A stretch of 64,000 nt of DNA from Polycladomyces subterraneus (GTDB taxonomy: Bacteria; Bacillota; Bacilli; Thermoactinomycetales; JIR-001). The stretch is taken from positions 38,511 to 102,510 of the forward strand of contig NZ_JANRHH010000011.1 in the NCBI RefSeq assembly GCF_030433435.1, in the 5' to 3' direction. Both the position numbers and the translations under genes were made by a program. Below the pieces are notes generated by a model, which did not search any database, was not told the origin of the DNA, and saw only the letters and a list, made by a program, of their open reading frames with translations. Of the stretch, positions 45,575 through 55,244 are shown one piece after another; the stretch's first letter is position 1, and every line of letters starts with the position of its first letter.

Positions 45575-45752
45575 ATGATCCATATCGCGTGCGTGATTTT
45601 CCCGTGCTCGCTCCACCTGCGCCATGCAAGGAAGCTGGTCATGGCCGATTCAACCGGGGCGCAGGACGCGGGCAAAGTACCCTTCGCTCGAATGGAAATC
45701 GCCCGCGATGCTATTCCTGCACCTTTCCGAATCGAAGCTCGGTTTGGGCTTG
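45575..45752 (+). repeat. Interspersed intergenic repeat, copy R5
   Basis: It reads TGATCCATATCG, CGCTCCACCTGCGCCATGCA, GGAAGC, CAACCGGGGCGCAGGACGCG, GGGCAAAGTAC, then GAAATCGCCCGCGATG, ATTCCTGC and TTTCCGAATCGA with GGGCTTGG. Nested inverted repeats (GCAGG/CCTGC, CGCGGGC/GCCCGCG) make a long hairpin. The left half matches R1, the right half R6. Confidence 0.75.
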
Positions 45753-45829
45753 GTAAAGTTGCTCGCCGGGGAAACATAGCCGCCTGATGAATGGACAGAC
45801 ACGTCCTCAACTATTTTGTCAGCAGTCTC

Positions 45830-45863
45830 ACCCCCGCTTGTTTAAGCGGGGGTTTTGTGTTCC
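45830..45863 (+). terminator. Rho-independent terminator
   Basis: ACCCCCGCTT and AAGCGGGGGT pair around a GTTT loop, followed by TTTGTGTT. It ends plus-strand transcription from the 45298 gene or repeat R5 before the convergent PBP gene. Confidence 0.88.
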
Positions 45864-45867
45864 CTGA

Positions 45868-47847
45868 TTATTGAAACCACTGCAAAATCCGATCCAAAAT
45901 GGATGGGGACTGTTCTTCCGACGATGTCGAAGGATGGACAGGACAAGGTTCTTTCGGTTCCGTCCCGGCCACAAAATACTCAAATACACGATGCGGACAG
46001 TTATCCGTCGCTAATCCGCCTGTTTCCGGGTCGATGTAGACGCCTTTGACGCCGTCCGGTGGGCGGAACAGGACGAGTGGCCGGTTTTTCAGTACATCGT
46101 GCATATAGGTGCCCCAGATGTATTGAGACAGGCGTCCATCGCGGTGGGGTAACGGACGTTGCCGGTCATATCCCACCCATACCGTGGTGGCCAACTCGGG
46201 GGTGTAACCGGATAGCCATCCGTCCCAATCGGTGCTGCCCGTTTTACCGGCCATCGGGCGGGACAACATTTGTTTCACGCGGTGGGCAGTACCACCGGAA
46301 TCGAACACGCTCTCCAATAGATGCGTCAGCACAAAGGTTGGTGCCGCCGGAACCGCTTGCGACGACCGGGGTTGATGCTGATATAACACCTGACCGTTGG
46401 CATCCACAATCTTCAGGATGCCGGTAGGCGGGTTGCGCATGCCGCCGTTGGCCAGCGTGGCGTACACCTGTCCCATCTCAAACGGGGAAACGGCGTAGGT
46501 ACCCAACGCAAGGGAAGGAACGGGTCTGAGCGGAGTGCGCACACCCAGGCGGTGAGCGGTTTGCACCAATTGATCCAGACCGATGCGGAAATGGGTGGTG
46601 ACCGCATAGATGTTGTCTGAGCGGGCAATCGCTTCCCGCAATGTGATGGGCCGGTTGGCATAGGAACCGCCAAAATTTTGCGGTGCATACGTTTTTCCCT
46701 GGTAGGTGAAAGTGGTCGGACGGCTCTCGATTCGCGTCAGCGGCGTGTATCCGTTTTGAAGTGCCGCCAGATACAGGATTGGCTTGAACGACGAACCGGG
46801 TTGCCGTTTGGCAAACACGCGGTTGTACTGGGATTCACGGTAGCTTTTTCCCCCGACCATCGCACGGATGTACCCCGTTTTCGGCTCGATGGAGATCAAA
46901 GCCGCTTGAAGACCTTTTTTGTTGCCCACAAATTGTTTAACTGCTTGCTCTGCCGCTTTTTGCATCTTCAGATTGAGCGTCGTGGTGATGGTCAGTCCGC
47001 CGTGACGCACCAGTTCTTCGTCCAACCCCAACTGTGTGATGGCCGTTTTGACTATATAATCGCGGAAATATGGAGCCGATGCGGCATTTTCAGAAGGGGG
47101 GTTGCCAGCCAGGACGATCGGTTCCCGTTTGGCTTCTTCCGCCTCCGCCCGCTGAACAAATCCTCTTTTTTCCATGGTGTCTAGAATTGCCCGTTGTCGC
47201 CGTTTGGCGCGTTCGGGATGTTCAAACGGGGAGTAATAGGCTGGGCCGCGGGGAATCCCCGCCAACATTGCACTTTCCGCCAACGTCAATTGCTCCACCG
47301 GTTTGCCGAAATAAATTTTCGCCGCTCGCTGGATGCCGTAAGCACCATGGCCATAATAAATTTTGTTGAGATACATCTCCAGAATCTCATTTTTGGAATA
47401 ATGCAGTTCCAACTGGGCGGTCAAGGCGGCCTCCTTCAGTTTGCGCGACCATGTCCGGTCCTGGGTCAGATACAGATTGCGGGCCAGCTGTTGTGTGATG
47501 GTGCTGGCCCCCTGTGCCAGCCGGTGTTCCTTCAGATTGATCCAGGCGGCACGGGCGATCCCTTTGAGTGAGAAACCCCAATGATGGTAAAACGATTGAT
47601 CCTCCGCCGCCAGTGTGGCCGCCACCAAAGAGCGCGGGATGTGGGACAACCGTATGGGATCCCGATGTTCCCCGTCATCCAGCTGATCGATCACCCGGCC
47701 GTTTTCGTCGACGATTTTGGTCGTCATCGGAATTTCCGGTGGCGGGAGCGGTTTGGATTTGAGGTACAGTATGGTAAACAGCAAAAGTGCCGATCCTGTT
47801 ATGAGAAGCAGGCCGAACCAGCGAAAGACGCGTAACAGCATTCCCAT
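45868..47847 (-). CDS. pbpG: Class A penicillin-binding protein (PBP1A family, PbpG-like)
   Basis: A bifunctional peptidoglycan glycosyltransferase and transpeptidase. The 659-residue protein has an N-terminal membrane anchor (about 10-30), a GT51 domain with catalytic Glu82 in AAEDQSFYHH and the motifs GASTITQQLARNLYL and NKIYYGHGAYGIQ, and a transpeptidase domain with Ser352 (SSFK), SDN (RSDNIY) and KTGS (AGKTGSTDWDGW). The C-terminus is short and Pro/Ser rich. The position near speE, speB and ywhD matches pbpG of B. subtilis, which acts in spore wall synthesis; that role is inferred. Confidence 0.94.
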   Translation of the reverse strand: MGMLLRVFRWFGLLLITGSALLLFTILYLKSKPLPPPEIPMTTKIVDENGRVIDQLDDGEHRDPIRLSHIPRSLVAATLAAEDQSFYHHWGFSLKGIARAAWINLKEHRLAQGASTITQQLARNLYLTQDRTWSRKLKEAALTAQLELHYSKNEILEMYLNKIYYGHGAYGIQRAAKIYFGKPVEQLTLAESAMLAGIPRGPAYYSPFEHPERAKRRQRAILDTMEKRGFVQRAEAEEAKREPIVLAGNPPSENAASAPYFRDYIVKTAITQLGLDEELVRHGGLTITTTLNLKMQKAAEQAVKQFVGNKKGLQAALISIEPKTGYIRAMVGGKSYRESQYNRVFAKRQPGSSFKPILYLAALQNGYTPLTRIESRPTTFTYQGKTYAPQNFGGSYANRPITLREAIARSDNIYAVTTHFRIGLDQLVQTAHRLGVRTPLRPVPSLALGTYAVSPFEMGQVYATLANGGMRNPPTGILKIVDANGQVLYQHQPRSSQAVPAAPTFVLTHLLESVFDSGGTAHRVKQMLSRPMAGKTGSTDWDGWLSGYTPELATTVWVGYDRQRPLPHRDGRLSQYIWGTYMHDVLKNRPLVLFRPPDGVKGVYIDPETGGLATDNCPHRVFEYFVAGTEPKEPCPVHPSTSSEEQSPSILDRILQWFQ

Positions 47848-48168
47848 CCACCGCCAAGATTGTTGGTCATGGGACGCGGATCAGCCCCATGCACCTTCTC
47901 TTTTTAAAATAAAAAGAATAGAAGAATTGTCCGTATCAGTATGGGAATGGATCAGGAAGAATATACCTGAGGGTCAGGGTGTGATCAGTTATTCGTATGT
48001 GCTCTGGGAGGATGAGGTTTGGGAAGAAAACACCTGAAAGGATTAATGAGAAGTAGTCAGGAAAATCGTTGTGTGCTTGCCTCACTTCGATTATTCTTAT
48101 GATGGACCTTTGTGAGACAGAACGGCACGAAATCAGTTACAGTACGATTCAGATGGAAGGGGACGACC
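47848..48168. other. Divergent upstream region of the PBP gene and speE
   Basis: No gene found. A TTGCCT...TATGAT pair near 48077-48103 has only a 15-bp spacer and is a weak promoter candidate for speE. Confidence 0.4.
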
Positions 48169-49014
48169 ATGGATCAATTTGAAACGGAACTCTGGTATAC
48201 CGAGAAACAAACACCCAATCACGGGATTACCACCCGGATCAACCGGACGTTGCATCACGAAAAATCCGAGTATCAGTCGATCGATGTGATGGAAACGCGT
48301 CAGTTTGGCAACATGCTGGTGCTTGACGGTATGGTAATGACGACGGACAAAGATGAGTTTGTCTATCATGAGATGATTACCCATGTCGCCATGAACACCC
48401 ATCCGGAACCCAAAAACGTATTGGTAGTGGGTGGTGGTGATGGTGGTGCGATCCGCGAAATTCTGAAGCACTCGACAGTAGAGACGGCCACATTGGTGGA
48501 GATCGACGGGCGCGTGATCGAGGTGTCCAAGCAATTCTTCCCGGAAATCGCTGGCCGTCTGGACGATCCGCGTGTGCAGGTCCGCGTGGAAGACGGCATC
48601 CAGCACATCCGGGAGCATCGTAACGTGTACGACGTTATTTTGGTGGATTCCACCGAACCGATCGGTCCGGCGGTAGGGTTGTTCCAAAAACCGTTTTATC
48701 AGGGGATTTATGATGCGTTGCGTGAAGACGGCATCATGGTGGCCCAGACGGAATCCCCGTGGTTCAACCGCGATTTGATCCGCCAAGTGTTCCGCGACAT
48801 CTCGGACATTTTCCCGATCACGCGGCTGTATACGGCCAGCATCCCCACCTACCCGAGCGGATTGTGGAGTTTCACCATCGGTTCGAAAAAGTTCGATCCG
48901 GTAGAGATCGACGAAAGCAAGCTGCCGCGCCTCGAAACCCGTTATTATCGCCCGGAGATGCACAAAGCCCTTTTCCAACTGCCGCAATTTGTCCAAGAAT
49001 TGATCGAAAAGTGA
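48169..49014 (+). CDS. speE: Spermidine synthase
   Basis: SpeE transfers an aminopropyl group from decarboxylated SAM to putrescine. The ATG at 48169 (AAGGGGA upstream) gives 281 residues; an earlier in-frame start at 48112 is unsupported. Motifs: ELWYTEKQT at the start, [18 protein letters not shown] (about 84-101, nucleotide-binding loop), [12 protein letters not shown], and the catalytic [14 protein letters not shown]. speB follows 12 bp downstream. Confidence 0.97.
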   Translation: MDQFETELWYTEKQTPNHGITTRINRTLHHEKSEYQSIDVMETRQFGNMLVLDGMVMTTDKDEFVYHEMITHVAMNTHPEPKNVLVVGGGDGGAIREILKHSTVETATLVEIDGRVIEVSKQFFPEIAGRLDDPRVQVRVEDGIQHIREHRNVYDVILVDSTEPIGPAVGLFQKPFYQGIYDALREDGIMVAQTESPWFNRDLIRQVFRDISDIFPITRLYTASIPTYPSGLWSFTIGSKKFDPVEIDESKLPRLETRYYRPEMHKALFQLPQFVQELIEK

Positions 49015-49026
49015 GGGTGAATCGGT

Positions 49027-49899
49027 ATGCGGTTTGACGAAGCCTACTCGGGCAATGTGTTCATCGGTGCGACACAGGATTGGGATGCTGCACAGGCCGT
49101 TATCTATGGTATGCCAATGGATTGGACTGTCAGCTTCCGTCCGGGTTCCCGGTTCGGCCCGGCGCGGGTGCGCGAAGTGTCATTGGTGCTGGAGGAGTAC
49201 AGTCCGTATCTTCGTCACGAGATGGCGGAAGTGAAGTATTACGATGCGGGGGACATCCCGTTGCCATTCGGCAATCCGGAGAAAAGTGTCGCAAAGATCG
49301 GCGCGTTTGTGGATGAGGTGCTCTCCCACGGCAAAATTCCGTTTGGGCTGGGCGGGGAACATCTCGTCACTTGGCCTGTGGTGCGGGAGGTATACCGGCA
49401 TTACCCCGATTTGGCCGTGATTCACTTGGATGCCCATGCGGATTTGCGGACCGACTATGAGGGGGAAGCGTTGTCGCATGCCACGCCCCTGCGCAAAATC
49501 GCCGAGTTGATCGGGCCACAAAATGTGTATCAGTTTGGGATTCGATCCGGAACCAAGGAAGAGTTCGAGTATGCGGAGCGATCCGGTATTCACTTTCATC
49601 CGTTTGACGTGGTGGAACCGCTCCGAAACGAACTGCCCGGATTGAAAGGGCGCCCGGTGTACGTCACCGTGGACATCGACGTATTGGATCCCGCATTTGC
49701 GCCGGGAACGGGCACGCCGGAGCCGGGCGGGATCACCTCGCGCGAATTGTTGGAAGCCATCCACTTGATCGCTCGATCGGATGTGCGCGTCGTCGGAGCG
49801 GATATTGTCGAGGTGGCGCCTGCTTACGATCCGACGGAGCAGACACCAGTGGCAGCGGCCAAAGTGTTGCGCGAGATGTTGATCGGTTTTGTCAAATAA
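49027..49899 (+). CDS. speB: Agmatinase (ureohydrolase family)
   Basis: SpeB hydrolyses agmatine to putrescine and urea, supplying the substrate for SpeE. The 290 residues contain the manganese-binding motifs GGEHLVTWP, DAHADLR (Asp135, His137, Asp139) and DIDVLDPAFAPGTGTPEPGG. GAGGGTG precedes the ATG. It forms an operon with speE; no arginine decarboxylase gene is in the window. Confidence 0.97.
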   Translation: MRFDEAYSGNVFIGATQDWDAAQAVIYGMPMDWTVSFRPGSRFGPARVREVSLVLEEYSPYLRHEMAEVKYYDAGDIPLPFGNPEKSVAKIGAFVDEVLSHGKIPFGLGGEHLVTWPVVREVYRHYPDLAVIHLDAHADLRTDYEGEALSHATPLRKIAELIGPQNVYQFGIRSGTKEEFEYAERSGIHFHPFDVVEPLRNELPGLKGRPVYVTVDIDVLDPAFAPGTGTPEPGGITSRELLEAIHLIARSDVRVVGADIVEVAPAYDPTEQTPVAAAKVLREMLIGFVK

Positions 49900-49919
49900 T
49901 CCACATTTCTCGAACGTCC

Positions 49920-49950
49920 AAGCTTCCTTCCCAACGGAGGAAGCTTTGTT
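49920..49950 (+). terminator. Probable terminator after speB
   Basis: AAGCTTCCT and AGGAAGCTT form a 9-bp stem with a 9-base loop, followed by a short TGTT tail. Confidence 0.65.
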
Positions 49951-49969
49951 CCATATGGTTTGGACCCGT

Positions 49970-49998
49970 TTGGCATTTCCCATTTCTAGTGGTAAGAT
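49970..49998 (+). promoter_or_regulatory. Sigma-A-type promoter of ywiB-argS
   Basis: TTGGCA (49970-49975) and TAAGAT (49993-49998), spacer 17 bp, about 30 bases before the ywiB start. Confidence 0.7.
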
Positions 49999-50026
49999 AC
50001 AAACAATCGGGAAAGGGGCGTAAGCC

Positions 50027-50455
50027 GTGATCCCTGTTCACTTGCACATTCGATCCGCCATTCAGTCGAAAAACGAATGGGATGACGCGATTGAGCAGAA
50101 CGAAGTGGGAGAATTTGAGGATCGAGACGGGCAGTGGGTATTGCGATACTGGGAAAACAAGGGGACCGCGGAGGAAGTTCGTACTGTGGTGAAGGCGGGA
50201 GAAAACGAAGTAACCGTCATTCGCCAAGGAGCCATCGCTTACCGTCAAACCTATCGCCCCGGACACGAGACGGGCAGCCTCATCCACACTCCGGCTGGGG
50301 AAAGCGAAATGCGAGTGAGGACGCTGGATTATCGGCGTGACAGGCGAGAAAACGGCGGGGTGATTTTCTTCTCTTTCCGGTTGCATATGGGAGAGGAAGA
50401 GATGGGACAATATCAACTCCAGATTGAGTGGACGGAGGGTACGGAGCGACCATGA
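50027..50455 (+). CDS. ywiB: YwiB family (DUF1934) beta-barrel protein
   Basis: Conserved small protein of unknown function with a lipocalin-like fold. GTG start with GAAAGGGGCG upstream; 142 residues rich in beta-strand pattern, including [20 protein letters not shown]. The stop overlaps the argS start (ATGA). The ywiB-argS pairing is conserved in Bacilli. Confidence 0.88.
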   Translation: MIPVHLHIRSAIQSKNEWDDAIEQNEVGEFEDRDGQWVLRYWENKGTAEEVRTVVKAGENEVTVIRQGAIAYRQTYRPGHETGSLIHTPAGESEMRVRTLDYRRDRRENGGVIFFSFRLHMGEEEMGQYQLQIEWTEGTERP

Positions 50456-52119
50456 ATGTCTTTCAACGCATGAAGGAAACGCTGAAAGAGGAGATTCGCC
50501 AAGCAGTGATCGGTGCGGGTATCGCGCAGGCCGAACAGATTCCTGAAGTGATGCTGGAAGTGCCGCGCGACCGTTCACATGGGGATTTGGCAACCAACAT
50601 CGCCATGCAATTGGCGCGGGTGGCCAAGAAAAACCCACGCGAGATCGCAGCGCAAATCGTCAACCACATCAACCGGGAAAAAGCGCATATTCGCGACATC
50701 CAAGTGGCCGGACCCGGTTTCATCAACTTTTTCATCAATCGCTCCTATTTGGCTCAGGTGCTTGTCGAAATTGACGAGGCCAAGGAAGCCTACGGCCGTA
50801 CCGACGCGGGGCAGGGACAACGCGTCAATGTGGAGTTTGTTAGCGCCAATCCGACGGGGAGCCTGCACCTGGGACATGCGCGGGGGGCTGCGGTCGGCGA
50901 TTCCCTGTGCAATATCCTGGATGCTGCCGGGTATGAGGTGACGCGAGAATACTACATCAACGATGCCGGCAACCAGATCCGCATGTTGGCATTGTCTTTG
51001 GAAGCCCGTTACCTGCAGGCTTTGGGGCATGAAGCGGAGATCCCCGAAGATGGATACCGGGGACAAGACATTATCGACATCGCCAAGGAATTGGTGGAGC
51101 GGGACGGGGAACGGTACGTCTCAATGGAGCGCGAAGAACGGTTGGCGTTTTTCCGCGAATACGGGTTGAAACGGCTGTTGGACCGCATCCGGGAGGATTT
51201 GGAGCGTTTCCGCGTCCGAATGGATGTCTGGTTCAGCGAAACCTCCCTGTACGAATCCGGAGCAGTGGAGGAAACCCTGGCCGAATTGAAAGAGAAAGGA
51301 TATACCTATGAAAAAGACGGCGCCTTGTGGCTGAAATCGACCGCATTTGGCGACGACAAGGACCGTGTGCTGATCAAACAGGACGGCTCCTATACTTACT
51401 TGACGCCGGACATCGCCTATCACCGCAACAAATACGCGCGAGCCGACAAAGTGATCAACATCTGGGGGGCGGATCACCACGGCTATATCCCGCGGATGAA
51501 AGCGGCGATGGCAGCGCTTGGGCTCGATCCGGATAAGTTGACCGTCGTGGTCACCCAGATGGTGAAGCTGTACCAAGGCGGCGAGTTGGTCAAGATGTCC
51601 AAGCGAACCGGGAAAGCCGTCACCATGGCCGAACTGATGGATGAAGTCGGTGTAGACGCGGCGCGGTACTTCTTCGGCATGCGAAGCCCCGACACGCATA
51701 TGGACTTCGACATGGATCTGGCCGTTTCCCAGTCGACGGACAACCCGGTCTACTACGTGCAGTATGCGCACGCCCGAATCAACAGCGTGTTCCGCCAGGC
51801 CAAGGAACGGGGCATCCCGTTGGAACTGGACCGCGATTCCCTGAAACGATTGCAGGATGACCGGGAGTTCGACCTGCTGCAAAAGCTGGCCGACTTCCCG
51901 TCAGAAATCGTGACGGCGGCCGAGCAGCTGGCGCCCAACCGCGTGGTACGCTACCTGTACGAATTGGCCACCCAGTTCCACAGCTACTACAACGCTGAGC
52001 GCGTCATCGGCGACGACCCGGAGCTGACGCGGGCACGGCTGGCGCTGTTTGCCGGCGTGGCTCAGGTGATTCGCAACGGGTTGGCCTTGGTGGGTGTGGA
52101 AGCACCGGAAAAAATGTAA
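50452..52119 (+). CDS. argS: Arginyl-tRNA synthetase
   Basis: Class I synthetase charging tRNA-Arg. The ATG at 50452 gives 555 residues. Motifs: [15 protein letters not shown] (HIGH-type, about 135-149), and [12 protein letters not shown] (KMSKS-type, about 380-391); the C-terminal anticodon-binding domain has [20 protein letters not shown]. The frame is open further upstream, inside ywiB. Translationally coupled to ywiB. Confidence 0.98.
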   Translation: MNVFQRMKETLKEEIRQAVIGAGIAQAEQIPEVMLEVPRDRSHGDLATNIAMQLARVAKKNPREIAAQIVNHINREKAHIRDIQVAGPGFINFFINRSYLAQVLVEIDEAKEAYGRTDAGQGQRVNVEFVSANPTGSLHLGHARGAAVGDSLCNILDAAGYEVTREYYINDAGNQIRMLALSLEARYLQALGHEAEIPEDGYRGQDIIDIAKELVERDGERYVSMEREERLAFFREYGLKRLLDRIREDLERFRVRMDVWFSETSLYESGAVEETLAELKEKGYTYEKDGALWLKSTAFGDDKDRVLIKQDGSYTYLTPDIAYHRNKYARADKVINIWGADHHGYIPRMKAAMAALGLDPDKLTVVVTQMVKLYQGGELVKMSKRTGKAVTMAELMDEVGVDAARYFFGMRSPDTHMDFDMDLAVSQSTDNPVYYVQYAHARINSVFRQAKERGIPLELDRDSLKRLQDDREFDLLQKLADFPSEIVTAAEQLAPNRVVRYLYELATQFHSYYNAERVIGDDPELTRARLALFAGVAQVIRNGLALVGVEAPEKM

Positions 52120-52133
52120 ATTCGGATGACAGG

Positions 52134-52168
52134 CGCGGGTGAAACGACTGTTTCGCCCGTGTTTTTTT
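52134..52168 (+). terminator. Rho-independent terminator after argS
   Basis: CGGGTGAAAC and GTTTCGCCCG form a 10-bp stem (one G-T pair) with a GACT loop, followed by TTTTTTT. Confidence 0.93.
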
Positions 52169-52282
52169 GTTGTAGGGAGATGATAGACAAACTCATCTTT
52201 GTCCGACAAACGGAAGTTGGTAGGTGTCAATCAAGCTAGCATAGCAATCCCCCAATAGCGGAACCCATCGTACAACAGGTAT

Positions 52283-52741
52283 TTACCGGACAGTCACAAC
52301 GAAGACGGATAACATCAGGGTGACGAATGTCAAAGCATGAAGAATGACATGAAGCGTATTGGGGATGATGCCGTTTCGTTCCGGTAAAAAGGAATGGGTG
52401 TTCCCAAACATGTCGGCATATCGTTTAACACGTTCCGGAGTGGTTCCAAAAAAGTAGGGAATCCACCAGGCGCGAATTTCTCCCATGAGCATAACGAAAT
52501 AAAACAAAATGAGATAGACACCGACGCTAAACGGATAAGGTCGATGATAATAGATCATGGAAAAAATCAATGCGATCAGTGTGGGGAAGCTGTTGACCAT
52601 CGTTATGGTCAGGTTTTGTTGGAAAGAGACCTACTTGCTTAATCCCTCCAGATCATTCAGCCTTCCAAGCGGAACCCAATCATGAATCAAGAGGATGATC
52701 AGAATGAGAAGTTGTGTAAGAATGAACAGCAGCTCCAACAC
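52283..52741 (-). pseudogene. Small integral membrane protein gene interrupted by an in-frame TAG codon
   Basis: A GTG at 52741 with AAAGGAGG upstream opens a frame encoding a hydrophobic helix and HDWVPLGRLNDLEGLSK, then a TAG (52631-52633). The same frame continues without any shift through VSFQQNLTIT into a 105-codon part starting with an ATG at 52600 that has three or four hydrophobic segments and IRAWWIPYFFGTTPERVKRY. There is no ribosome-binding site before that ATG. The simplest reading is one ~152-residue membrane protein whose codon 37 (CAG in an ancestor?) became TAG. Recent pseudogene, sequencing error or readthrough are all possible. Confidence 0.7.
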
Positions 52742-53050
52742 AGAATGCTTCCTCCTTTACAATTTTTCGTCATAGCCTATCCCGGGCCTTAATGAGTGTC
52801 GGGGTCATTATTGAACATTCGCTCCACCCTCTCTAATATCCCTTACAAAGATAGCCCTCTTTATAGATGAGAGCGTATGGATCGACCGATAAACAAAGGT
52901 ACCTATGTAAAAACAAGCGGGATTTTGCCCAAATTTGTTTTTGTTTTCGACCGGATTCGTCGAAAGAAGCGGAAGGAAAAATCAGGTACAAAACAGAAGC
53001 AAAATTAAGGAAATGAAATAAGAGAACGGATTACACCAGGGAGGAATGAA
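52742..53050. other. Gene-free stretch upstream of the oligopeptide-binding protein gene
   Basis: No gene, repeat or strong promoter recognised. Confidence 0.4.
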
Positions 53051-54682
53051 ATGAGGAAGCCCTTGTGCATGGCTGCGATGTTGATCACGATCAGTTTGGT
53101 GTTGAGTGCTTGTGACAGCCTTCTGCCCCAGGTTTCCTCGCAGAATCGGATTCATCTGGAAAAACAGGTGTTGAATCTGACTGTCAGCGAAGAGCCCGCG
53201 ACATTGGACAGTGCCGTCGCGATCGATCCGCATTCCGTCAACTTGCTCAACAATGTGATGGAGGGGTTGATGCGACTGGGCAAAGATAACAAACCGGAAC
53301 CCGCCATCGCCCAGCAGGTGGATGTGAGTTCGGACAAGCGCGTGTACACATTTCATCTCAGAGAAGCACGTTGGAGTGACGGCGAGTCGGTGCGAGCCGA
53401 GGATTTCGCCTACGCGTGGAAGCGGGTACTACAACCCCAAACCCGCTCTCGGTCAGCGTATCTGTTTTTTCCTATCCAAGGGGCACAAGATTACCACCAC
53501 GGTCGGACTGGTTGGAACCAGGTGGGTATTCGGGTGGTCGACGAGCAAACACTTCGTGTTACGCTGACCCGTCCGATCCCGTATTTTTTGGAGCTGACAA
53601 CGACATCCGCCTATTTGCCACAACGGGCGGACATCGTGGAGCGGTTGGGAGAAAGTTACGGAAAAAATGCGGCAGAAATAGTGTATGACGGCCCATTCCG
53701 TATTTCCGGCTGGGAGCAGGGAAAAAATATCATACTCACCCGGAACGAGCAGTACTGGGACAAGGGAGAAGTGTTTTTGGAGACGGTCAGGACTGCCGTC
53801 GTCCGTGACACGGCCGAAGGGATTCAGCTCTACCATACATATCAAACCGATGCGGCCCAGGTGGATCAAATCTATGCCGATCTGTACAAAAAGAGTTCCG
53901 ACTGGAAGGAGCAACCCACTGCCAGCGTACAATTCCTCCAGTTTAACTTGCAAAAGACACTATTTCGTAATCCCTACATCCGAAAAGCATTCAGCTATGC
54001 GATCGACCGGGAGGCATTAACCGATGACCTGCTGAAGGATGGTTCAATGCCGGCCGGCTCCGTCATTCCCCCCGCCATTTTGCCCATCAACGAACGATCC
54101 GGAGAAATTGTAGAAAAGCGGCCGGAATTCCATCGATTCGATCCCCAGCAAGCCCAAGCGTGGTTGAAAAAAGGCATGGATGAACTGAACCTCAAGAGTT
54201 TTCCTGAAGAAGTGGTGATGACGGTGCCGGATACAGACAAACAAGTGGCGTTGTTTTTGCAGAATCAGTTTCTCCACAACCTGGGGGTGGAAGTCAAAAT
54301 CGATCCCAAGCCGCTTCGCCGTTATCCCCAGCAGTTGGATCGCGGAGAATTTGATATCGCGATCAACGAATGGCGCGCTAGCTACCGAGACCCGGGTGGA
54401 GTACTGGTGGCTTTCTCTTCAGAGGGACCGTGTAATCCTGGCAAATGGTCCGCTTTGGAATATGATCGATGGTTGGAACAAGCTGCAAGCACAGCGGATG
54501 AAGAGAAGCGGATCGGTCTCTACTTGAAAGCGGAGAAAAAATTATTGGAGGATGCCGCCATCAGTCCGCTCGATTTTCAGTCAGAAGCTTTCATTCAGCG
54601 AAGATGGGTGAAAAATATGGTCCGACACCCATTTGGTGCTGATTTGACGCTGAAGGAAGCTTTTATTGAAGGGAAAAAGTGA
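53051..54682 (+). CDS. Oligopeptide ABC transporter substrate-binding lipoprotein (OppA/DppE-like)
   Basis: This captures peptides outside the membrane for an ABC importer. The 543-residue precursor has a lipoprotein signal with the lipobox LSAC (Cys21). The SBP_bac_5 fold is evident: LNLTVSEEPATLDSA, FHLREARWSDGESVRAEDFAYAW (in two parts), and KAFSYAIDREAL. GGGAGG precedes the ATG. No permease or ATPase genes are adjacent, so it must serve a transporter encoded elsewhere or act as a sensor. Confidence 0.92.
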   Translation: MRKPLCMAAMLITISLVLSACDSLLPQVSSQNRIHLEKQVLNLTVSEEPATLDSAVAIDPHSVNLLNNVMEGLMRLGKDNKPEPAIAQQVDVSSDKRVYTFHLREARWSDGESVRAEDFAYAWKRVLQPQTRSRSAYLFFPIQGAQDYHHGRTGWNQVGIRVVDEQTLRVTLTRPIPYFLELTTTSAYLPQRADIVERLGESYGKNAAEIVYDGPFRISGWEQGKNIILTRNEQYWDKGEVFLETVRTAVVRDTAEGIQLYHTYQTDAAQVDQIYADLYKKSSDWKEQPTASVQFLQFNLQKTLFRNPYIRKAFSYAIDREALTDDLLKDGSMPAGSVIPPAILPINERSGEIVEKRPEFHRFDPQQAQAWLKKGMDELNLKSFPEEVVMTVPDTDKQVALFLQNQFLHNLGVEVKIDPKPLRRYPQQLDRGEFDIAINEWRASYRDPGGVLVAFSSEGPCNPGKWSALEYDRWLEQAASTADEEKRIGLYLKAEKKLLEDAAISPLDFQSEAFIQRRWVKNMVRHPFGADLTLKEAFIEGKK

Positions 54683-54740
54683 AGAAAGGAGTGGGCCGAT
54701 CCGACAAGCAACCATTGCAAGGGCGTGTCTGGTCATTCGA

Positions 54741-55127
54741 TCAGGCGGGCTCAAAGAATTCGATCCATTCACCGTCCGGCCCATGAAAGAAGAAATATTT
54801 GCTGCCGTTGGGCAACGAGACGATCTCGTCATCAATGAAGGAAATGTCCAACTGTTTCAGTCTGTCCCATTCCTTTTGAATATCGTCTACCGTAAATGCG
54901 AGATGGTGGACTTTTCCCTCTTGCGGCAGTCGGTCATTGTAGCCTTGAATCAGTTCCACCTGAGTTTCCTTCGCTCCGGGGAAACTCAGGAAAGCCAGTT
55001 TCAAGGATTCTTTCGTATGTGTCAAGGTCGAAACGAGTTCCAACCCGATCACTTCACGGTAAAATGCAATGGATTTCTCCAGATCCTTCACCATGATACC
55101 CACGTGTTCGATTTTGCGTACCGCCAT
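54741..55127 (-). CDS. VOC family protein (methylmalonyl-CoA epimerase / glyoxalase-like)
   Basis: A metal-dependent VOC-fold enzyme. The ATG at 55127 (AGGGTG upstream) gives 128 residues. It begins RKIEHVGIMVKDLEKSIAFY with a metal-ligand His, has TQVELIQ and VHHLAFTVDD (second His) and ends GPDGEWIEFFEP (Glu ligand). Similar to methylmalonyl-CoA epimerases; the actual substrate is unknown, as no pathway genes are adjacent. Confidence 0.85.
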   Translation of the reverse strand: MAVRKIEHVGIMVKDLEKSIAFYREVIGLELVSTLTHTKESLKLAFLSFPGAKETQVELIQGYNDRLPQEGKVHHLAFTVDDIQKEWDRLKQLDISFIDDEIVSLPNGSKYFFFHGPDGEWIEFFEPA

Positions 55128-55244
55128 TGAAATCACCCTTTTCTATGACGATTGATCCGGGTGGCCTTATCCTGTTCGCTGAAAAGGCACACCCGCAGTG
55201 TTGTTGTGCATGAGTCAGACACGCCCTCACGACCGTACCACTCA

